Shown here piece after piece: positions 57,226 through 64,000 of a DNA stretch of 64,000 nucleotides. Within the stretch, counting starts at the first letter, position 1. The number at the start of each line of letters is the position of its first letter. The position numbers and the translations under genes were made by a program. The stretch lies in the NCBI GenBank assembly GCA_963556145.1, contig OY744462.1:7130001-7194000 (forward strand). Reading direction: 5' to 3'. The stretch comes from Hygrocybe punicea (taxonomy: Eukaryota > Basidiomycota > Agaricomycetes > Agaricales > Hygrophoraceae). Under the pieces are notes generated by a model. It saw only the letters and a list, made by a program, of their open reading frames with translations. It did not search any database and was not told the DNA's origin.

Positions 57226-58743
57226 TGTTTTTCTTTTTTTTTCTTTTTGCTTTTTTTTTGCTTTTTTTAATGTATATAACACGACCACACTTTTTTTTTT
57301 TTTTTTTTGGGCCGCTTTCTTTCTTCTTTTCTTGCTGGTGTTGTCGTTGTTGTATCTCAATGAATATGCATATGCTCCTTTGTAACAGAGTAAGTAAGGA
57401 ACTCGAGTCCCTGATTATGAATGGCTGGAACGCAAATTCTTCACTGGGACGACTCACGAGTTCAGTCTCTATCTGGTCAAAATTCATTCTACTACATGTA
57501 GTTGTTCCTCACTGCGGACACTTCTTCACGCAGCTTCACGGACGGATCATAATTATTTCTCTTTTTGCGCTGCCCTTTTCTCGCAATGTTTTTTTCCCTG
57601 AACTTTTGGTTCTATAATCATCTCCGTACAGGGGCATTTGTTGTTTAACTCTTATTGTGTGTACAGTTTTGGAAACCCAATCCCTTATTATTGGTGCGTC
57701 CAAGGCGGTTTACCTCTTTGTGCCTTCACTACTAAGACGGCTTATAATCAATAAAAACCCAAAAGTGTTAACATGTTGCTTGTTTTCACGTACGAAAAAC
57801 GGTCAGTAATTAGAAGCGAACGAACCCTCCTAGGTGATTAGTACTTCCATCTGGTACCGTGACGCTCCCCGGGGCCTCCCTGGAATCCACTTCCGTTGGT
57901 TACAAAAGTAACCAAACTCCTCAACTCGGGACAACTTCGGATGTGACTGCTGTCGACACACGCCATGAACAAGCTTCTGACAGTCCACGTTTACGTCAGT
58001 TTTTGTCGGACTCGGATGGTTGCGTGTCCTACCTAGCTGAACTTTAGCTGAACTTTAGTCTTCGGTCTATATCTAGCCGCAGCCGCAGGCACACCTGCCC
58101 GTGGTCGTGAATCTAATCATGATAAAAAAGATTTTAGATCTCTTCTTTGCCGCATCACCAGTTGTATTATCGAACACAGTGGTGTACACTCCGACCAGGG
58201 CAACAAATACCAACTGGTTGACACTTTTTGTACATAACAACAAAGCCACGTTGGGGGGTCTTCGCGACAGGTACCGCCATCCTCCGAGGACGGACGAATT
58301 GTGATTGGTGCCGAGCTACGGTATATACTCTCGTCATGGACGTTGATCATGGCGCCGGACCGCCTCAGGTGGTGTGGATATCAAAAAATTTCAGAGTCCG
58401 CGCGGATTTGCAAGGGCCTTTACAGTACAGGTGCAAATTTCATTGTCATTGCTGTCTTTGCTCTTGGCCTCGCGGGAAACACGTTTTGATGCGAAATCTC
58501 AGGCTGGTCACTGGGAGATAACTCTTCCAGACCCTGCTGGGGCCTTGCAAAGAATTATACATGGGTGCGAATCTACAAAAATGAACCAAACACCGCTGCA
58601 TCTCCGTCTTCTAACGGAGATAGCAACCGCAGTGGATTGGGACTATCTATAAAGACTTTGGTTACTCTCTCAGGATTCAGCCCTCCCTCACTGGGTTTCA
58701 TTTAATCGCCTCTTTGCCCCTTGTCCCGACTAGAGGTGGAGGC
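57226..58743. other. 3' flank of the regulator and gene-free spacer
   Basis: About 1.5 kb. The first 400 bp are T-rich (long T runs at 57235-57310) and probably the 3' UTR. An AATAAA lies near 57750. Nothing else supported; a 5'-UTR exon of the next gene may end at the CTAG near 58733. Confidence 0.4.
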
Positions 58744-60051
58744 ATGACTCACTATACCACCTCATCTGAGGCCGCTCGCGAGTTCATGAGTTCGCGCGAA
58801 CGGACAGCGTATTGGGTGCGAACCCATTCACCAACAGGCGGAGACTTCTATTCGCCCTCCGTTCTGCCTTCCGAATTGCCACCTACACCTACCTCCCCAC
58901 CATCCGAGATAGAAAGTTCACACTCGATACCACCCAAGATGGTCCTAAAGTATAAGGATGGTAGGCCAGACGTTCCTATTTCGAATTGGCATTATGAAGG
59001 GGATAACCCGATGCGCTCCGCGACTAAGAGATCTCTCAATGGAGAGGCCGGCTTCCATGAGCAATCTCACGGTCATACGAGGACTCGTTCGCATAATGCC
59101 GCCGTCGACTCGGACCGTGGCCGACTTGGGAGAAGTGGGTCTCTCAAATATGCAAGTCAACGAGAGATGTCCCCTCCGTTTCCCCATTCTCCCGAAGAGA
59201 TTCGTGTGTGGCCCTCTGACTCGGACGAGGTACCACAGACTTTCCCCCGCTCCAAGTCCCTTCCCAGAGATGCACATATTCACCAAGACAGGTCGCCTCC
59301 GCCGCCTCTTCCACCTTTGCAAACCATGTACCCGCCGACTTCTCACTTCGTCCAACCTCCCCCACCACACGCCCCCCTGGGCCCGCGCATTCCAAATCCG
59401 CGAGCGCGACCCGTCGCCTGGCACTCCCTTCCACCCCAAAATTTGCATTCTGCACGCCCGCCACCAGCCATCATCTATGCGCCGTCTCATCGCTCCACAC
59501 CGCACTATTCACCACCGGCGTTGTATCCCGCGTACACGCCGAAAGGTGCAGAGGGCATGAGACACACCCGTTCTGCTCCAGTCCGGTATCCTGGTGCCGG
59601 TGAACCGCCGTTCCCGCTGGTACATGGCACAGCCACTTCTCTTTCTTCAGTTAATGAAGAAATGAGATCGAGGAAGAGTGGCAGCAAAAGCCGCCCTCCT
59701 TCCACTAGCGGGCGTGAAAGTCAAGATTCTGGAAGTACATATTACGTGCTGCCCACTCCGGGCCAGAAGGTGCACATTATTGTGAGTGAACCAAATCATT
59801 CGAGTGCCTTAGTATCGAGGCTTCAGTTCTTTTTTTTGTTCGACCAGGCTCCTGACAAATCCATATACACGGCGACCTCGACTACGAAGTCGCCGACCTC
59901 ACCCAGCCTCAGGAAACCTTTTTTTCATCGGATATTTGGGATGTTTTCATCCTCGGACTCGTCAAAAGGCTCCTCCACGGGAAGCAAGCGTTTGCAGAGG
60001 AGACATTCTACTGGTGGCCGACACCGCGCGAACGAACGACGAGTGCATTAA
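58744..60051 (+). CDS. Proline/serine-rich hypothetical protein, 413 aa
   Basis: Exons 58744-59781 and 59848-60051, with a 66-bp intron (GTGAGT...CAG) joined in phase so that VLPTPGQKVHII runs into APDKSIYTATSTTKSP. The start is the ATG of MTHYTTSSEAAREFMSS. The middle is low-complexity Pro/Ser/His/Arg with many SP and RS sites (RSKSLPRDAHI, RHTRSAPVRYPG). The C-terminal 70 residues are more ordered: YYVLPTPGQKV, then a basic hydrophobic patch PFFHRIFGMFSS and an Arg-rich end. I know it only as an uncharacterised basidiomycete protein; the intron and conserved C-terminal motif make it a real gene. Confidence 0.7.
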   Translation: MTHYTTSSEAAREFMSSRERTAYWVRTHSPTGGDFYSPSVLPSELPPTPTSPPSEIESSHSIPPKMVLKYKDGRPDVPISNWHYEGDNPMRSATKRSLNGEAGFHEQSHGHTRTRSHNAAVDSDRGRLGRSGSLKYASQREMSPPFPHSPEEIRVWPSDSDEVPQTFPRSKSLPRDAHIHQDRSPPPPLPPLQTMYPPTSHFVQPPPPHAPLGPRIPNPRARPVAWHSLPPQNLHSARPPPAIIYAPSHRSTPHYSPPALYPAYTPKGAEGMRHTRSAPVRYPGAGEPPFPLVHGTATSLSSVNEEMRSRKSGSKSRPPSTSGRESQDSGSTYYVLPTPGQKVHIIVSEPNHSSALVSRLQFFFLFDQAPDKSIYTATSTTKSPTSPSLRKPFFHRIFGMFSSSDSSKGSSTGSKRLQRRHSTGGRHRANERRVH

Positions 60052-61181
60052 CAAAAAAAAAAGAAAGCAAGGAACATATGGCTCTTCGTGTTTCCCCTTC
60101 CCCCCCAAGTCAAAATGCTTCAAAGTTTATTTATTTATTTCCATGACCTTCATGTATTGAAAGTTCTGTGAAAGTATCAATTCATTTTATCTCTCCTCCG
60201 ACCGTCGGTCATCTCGTTCTTCATTTCGGCTAGAATCCTTGATTGCATCAAAAAAAACTATGCCTGCTGATACGAATCACTTCATCTGACATTTCATTTC
60301 ACGGAAAGCCGAATACAAGACCTTTCTCCAGTTCGTACTGCCATTGCCCCCGATGTCCAAATCAAGTTTCGCTCAGGTTCAACATGATCATGAGTTCTGG
60401 GCTCAACGGCTCGGCGTTCACCAAAAACATGAGAAATCGTTTTATCTTTTATCTTTCATTGTCGAACGAAACAATCGATCGCGTGAGCTCGAGTGGACGG
60501 CTGCGGAGATTATCGAGCGAAACGCTCGTCCCGGCCATCACGCCAGTTGACCAAGAAAGTTTTAAGCGCAGTACAAATTTTTGGTCGTAATCAAAGCCTT
60601 GAACTCAGCAGGCCTTGAGGCCAACAACGAATCTAAGTTGAAACTTTAAAACAACCGAAATGAAAAGAGCTGAGAAATCAGAACGATGGTGGCGGATCCG
60701 GGTGAGAATTATTCATACCAATGGGACGATGGGTACTACATACCAAAGGGTTGAATTCATAACTGTTCGGCAAACAGGAAGCTGGGTATTCATCTGTTTT
60801 GAGTCCGAGTCCTGCCAGTTGTTCTTCATTACGGGGTTGCAGCGGTACCTCTAAGCTTGAAGCTTGAATGTCATCAGGAGGCACATCGGGTGAACCGCAA
60901 CGACCCTCTCCGAGCGGTGCCAATGCTTTGCTCTCATCGACAAGTGTATCGGATTTCCGAGTCTGACTTGGAGGCAAGTAATCACGTGAGCTTTCTTTCA
61001 ACCATCATGACCTTCAAGTCGGCAGGCTTCAAGTTATTACAAGCTTGAATATTGAAGCTAGATATTAATATTGAAGCTTGAAGTGACCCTGCGGTTTCAG
61101 ATCAGGCGGTAGGTATTCGTTCATACTATGACACTCTGGCGGCATACTCACGCACCTTGTTATCAACCAGTGTGGGTTCAG
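60052..61181. other. Spacer between the Pro-rich and PWWP genes
   Basis: About 1.1 kb without a supportable gene. Frames around 60243-60590 look weakly coding but have no start, splice or family. Around 60850-61085 AAGCTTGAA-type motifs recur several times in both orientations, including a near-tandem AATATTGAAGCT. Confidence 0.35.
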
Positions 61182-63885
61182 ATGTCTCAAGCAGAAACCA
61201 CTCCCCTCGTTAATAAAATTATCCCCGCCCGAAGCGCAGCCAAGAAAGCTTCCACATCTTTCGCGCAACTCTTGAGTTCCCCGATCGAGTCCAAGGAAGG
61301 CTTCAGCTCGCCTTTCGGTGAACCATCATCAACAAGGGCAAGGGTCACCAAGACTTATACTGGCAGAGGTAGACACAAAGTCTCCACTGGCAAGAGCGCT
61401 GTCCGCGTCACGCGACATTCCCATCATCCAGCAACATCGGCTTCAACATCAAACCCCCGTCGTCCGAGTCGTTCCCCGGCAAAACAATCGACGACACGGA
61501 AACGAGCATTGACGCCGTCCGAACACAGTGACAGCGACCAACTCCATAATGATGACTCTGATCCATTAACGCCAATTTCTTCGATTTCCACTGCGAGCCC
61601 AACCCTGCGGACAAAGGCGAGAAGGCATACTCTAGCCACAGTCCTGCCTCTACCAAGGCTGTCTGACGTGAGACCACACCCTGCGACACCTACGCCTTCC
61701 AAGCGTGCGAAGAAACCACTCGTAGAGACGTGGGAACTCTCGAAATTGGATACTTTTGTATGGGTGCTAGTCGATAGGCTCGGAGAGCTCGCCAGTGACG
61801 AGGGTGAAAATGCTGGCGATCTAGAAGTTACAATGTGGTGGCCCGGAAAGGTCAGTCCTTGCGGATTGGGCATTTTGAATAAGGTTTCACATGTGCATCC
61901 TCACAGATTACCAGCCATAGCACTCCACTACGTGTCTCCCTCTTTGGAGAAATCACCGCCAAGTCAAGTGACGCCATCGAGATCTCATGTCCATCCGAAA
62001 AAAACATCCAGCCTATGCTAGTGCCTAATGGCAGTCTACGTTTCGATGCTACTTCCTTTCTCTCCACTAGTTCACCTGACGATGTAAGGGATTCTCCACG
62101 AAAAAAACGCAAGACGCACTTCCTAGCCAAATGGCAGGCTGCTGTCGATAAGATGAAGGAGGAGCACGAAATCGACAACGATGGGCTCCCGAGTGTTGGG
62201 CTGGCTTACAGCACAAGCCTTTACGGCTCCTTCTCAAAGGCGAGTGACCCGGATCTCGCCAAAAAGGTCGCCAAGGGGAAAGGGAAGGCGAAGGCGAAGA
62301 AATCTTCCGCCATTTTCGATGATATCGATGTCATCGACCGTTGGTCCCCTCCCCTTCTGGATCAAACCTTGGTGATACCAGGAGAACTCGTTTTCGCACG
62401 TGAGCCGAAGGGGACGTTTTATTGGCCTGCAAGGCTGGAGGCGTATATCGCTCCCACAAAGCCCACAGAAAAACCCAAGTTTAAAGTACGTTACCTTGAT
62501 GAGACGGAACATACCGTATCTAGAGAACTATTCTTCACATCCGACGACGATGGATTCTCGGTTTGCAAGGTATGTTGCAGATCACGATTGACAACATGGT
62601 GAGGATGATGACCTTGACTTGTTTCTGCAGCTGGGATCATGGGAGAGTTCGTACAAGGATGTGGTGAATGACAAAGACGACATGACAGATGATGGCCAAA
62701 TGCAAGACGTGGAGCGTCCTCCTAGTCCCATTCCATTGATCCCAGCTCCTATCCAATTTGGTGACCTTACTATGGCGGAGCAGTTCGCGTACACGAAACC
62801 TGTGCTCATAGCGATACTCAATGGCAAATACCTACCTGCCAAAGAGCGCCACGATGACTTCATCAGGGGAGGCGGGGCGAGAAAGCGTGTCACGGATACT
62901 GCGTGTGCACGTGGTGTGATCGTACCCGAGGACGTCGATAAATTACAGGAACATTTAATGTGGTGGGCCCTGCGCCAGGAGCGACGAGCGAGGAGGATCG
63001 ACAACGAGGGAGAGGATGTGTTCGGGGCTTACGCTCCTATACTTGAAGGACCCTCTGTGAACAAAGTTGAAGTGCTTGGCAAGCGTGCAGAATCTGTGAG
63101 TCATGTACGGTGTCTGACGGCGATATTTTTGAAACTGGATTGCAGACGACTGCAACTGTGGGGTATGGCGACCTCGATGGCTCACTTTCACCACTTTCTT
63201 CTGTAGAGGAGGTCGGAATTTCCTGTTTCGGAGCCATTACACTTCACTGATCTTCGCTATAGGCGATCCCTTCCCCCTCATCTCTCACCACAGATCCTGG
63301 ACCTCCAGAGGTGTGCCTCCTGTCGGTATCTCGTGAAGACGCGTCTCACAGCTTTTATAGTCTGGGCCGCCTTCGTCTCTGCCAAAGCGCTCAGATTCCA
63401 GCCAGGTGGAGAATACTCTTCCAACTTGCTCTCAAGATCTGACCTAGTTCTACCTGACCAGGTACTAGAAGGGGCCACATCCGATGCTCATGCCGCAACC
63501 TCTGTTCACCCACCTCGTCAAAAGGGCTGTGAACCATACGAAACACTCTCTGGTGTAGAGAAAATTGAGGTGAGTGCTGGCTTCTCGCGGACCTTTCATT
63601 GATGAATGACTATCATTCCCTCAATAGTACTGCTCGAACGTCTTACTTCCCGAAGCCATTCTGCAGATATTGTTGTGGCGATCGGCGGCACGACAATCTC
63701 TGGAGTTGCTCGATCTAAAGGAGGAGGCCCGGCTGCACGATCTCGGCGCACAGAAGGCCCAAGAAACGGACTGGGTTCACGATGCCATGAGGCTAAGAGA
63801 AGCGAAGCTGCGCAGCCAGAAAAAGCAGTCGCATTCTGTTTCGAAAACGCCTGGAGGTACAAGGTCTCGTCCAGTCTGGCGATGA
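61182..63885 (+). CDS. PWWP/Tudor-like chromatin protein, at least six exons, 3' structure uncertain
   Basis: Exons 61182-61850, 61907-62569, 62631-63095, 63146-63202 and one starting 63263 are in phase; the last exon, from about 63631, ends at 63885. The N-terminus is basic and Ser/Thr-rich with HMG-hook-like RGRHKVSTGKSAVR. A PWWP-like module follows (DTFVWVLVDRLGEL...MWWPGKITSHSTPLRVSLFG), then a second Tudor/PWWP-like module (PGELVFAREPKGTFYWPARL, KFKVRYLDETEHTVSRELFF), a helical region and a conserved C-terminal block CSNVLLPEAILQILLWR and LHDLGAQKAQETDWVHDAMR. Between about 63410 and 63470 the frame that ends RWRILFQLALKI meets TGA, while the next conserved piece (CEPYETLSGVEKIE) is in another frame and I found no splice that joins them. 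Probably nuclear, histone-binding. Confidence 0.7.
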
Positions 63886-64000
63886 GAACTAACTTTGGGG
63901 AGTTCATCAAGTCCATTGTTTTGCTCTCTGCTATTATGCTATTTAAACCAAGTTTTCCGATTTATGGGACATACAAATATCTCTGCTGAATCAGACTGTA

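Noticed and set aside
60243..60590. 115-codon plus-strand frame
   Set aside because: Two overlapping frames of similar quality, no start context or homology; left as intergenic.

Overview
The window reads as a piece of a basidiomycete genome, most likely a mushroom-forming Agaricomycete. Genes are split by many short GT-AG introns (about 50-85 bp), and the protein set is that of a filamentous basidiomycete: FAN1, CENP-C/Mif2, Iml1/DEPDC5, a Zn2Cys6 regulator, a fungal Cdc4-like F-box/WD40 protein. The large Ty3/Gypsy-type elements fit the same picture. Exon structures below were worked out by hand from splice signals, reading-frame phase and family conservation; for the recognised genes all phases close.

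Left arm (1-16.1 kb) is gene-dense: the end of a TMEM69-like (DUF3429) membrane protein, three small unknown or XPA-like genes, a complete 12-exon FAN1 nuclease, a nine-exon jacalin-lectin/membrane-hairpin protein, a 5'-truncated WD40 gene, then MIF2 and the mitochondrial tRNA thiouridylase SLM3/MTU1 transcribed divergently from a 74-bp intergenic gap.

The centre (16.1-37.9 kb) is a repeat nest. An old LTR retrotransposon ('A', 17566-36243, minus-strand sense) has been hit in its pol frame by a second LTR element ('B', 21519-27110) and in its gag region by a third ('D', 31441-34063). All three make 4-bp target duplications (CCAC, GCGG, ACGT), share the same primer-binding site and share a short hairpin just inside the LTR terminus. 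B and D have identical LTRs (by eye) but no pol; A has diverged LTRs, four in-frame TGA codons in gag-pol and the accessory gene, and an accessory gene encoding a Zn2Cys6-like cluster on the opposite strand. Next to A lies a 1.3-kb non-autonomous hAT-like element with a perfect 8-bp target duplication.

The right arm (37.9-64 kb) opens with a MAPKKK fragment cut by repeat sequence, then a complete IML1 (GATOR1/SEACIT subunit), a degenerate second copy of the jacalin gene, the full-length F-box/WD40 gene, two nucleotidyltransferase-like genes (one broken), an unrecognised broken gene, a duplicated 5' shard of the F-box gene, a 12-exon Zn2Cys6 transcription factor, a proline-rich unknown protein and a PWWP/Tudor-like chromatin protein whose 3' end has an unresolved reading-frame break.

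A recurrent theme is partial duplication: jacalin and F-box/WD40 sequences each occur as one long and one or two broken copies on the two sides of the repeat nest. I saw no CRISPR array, rRNA or convincing tRNA gene.
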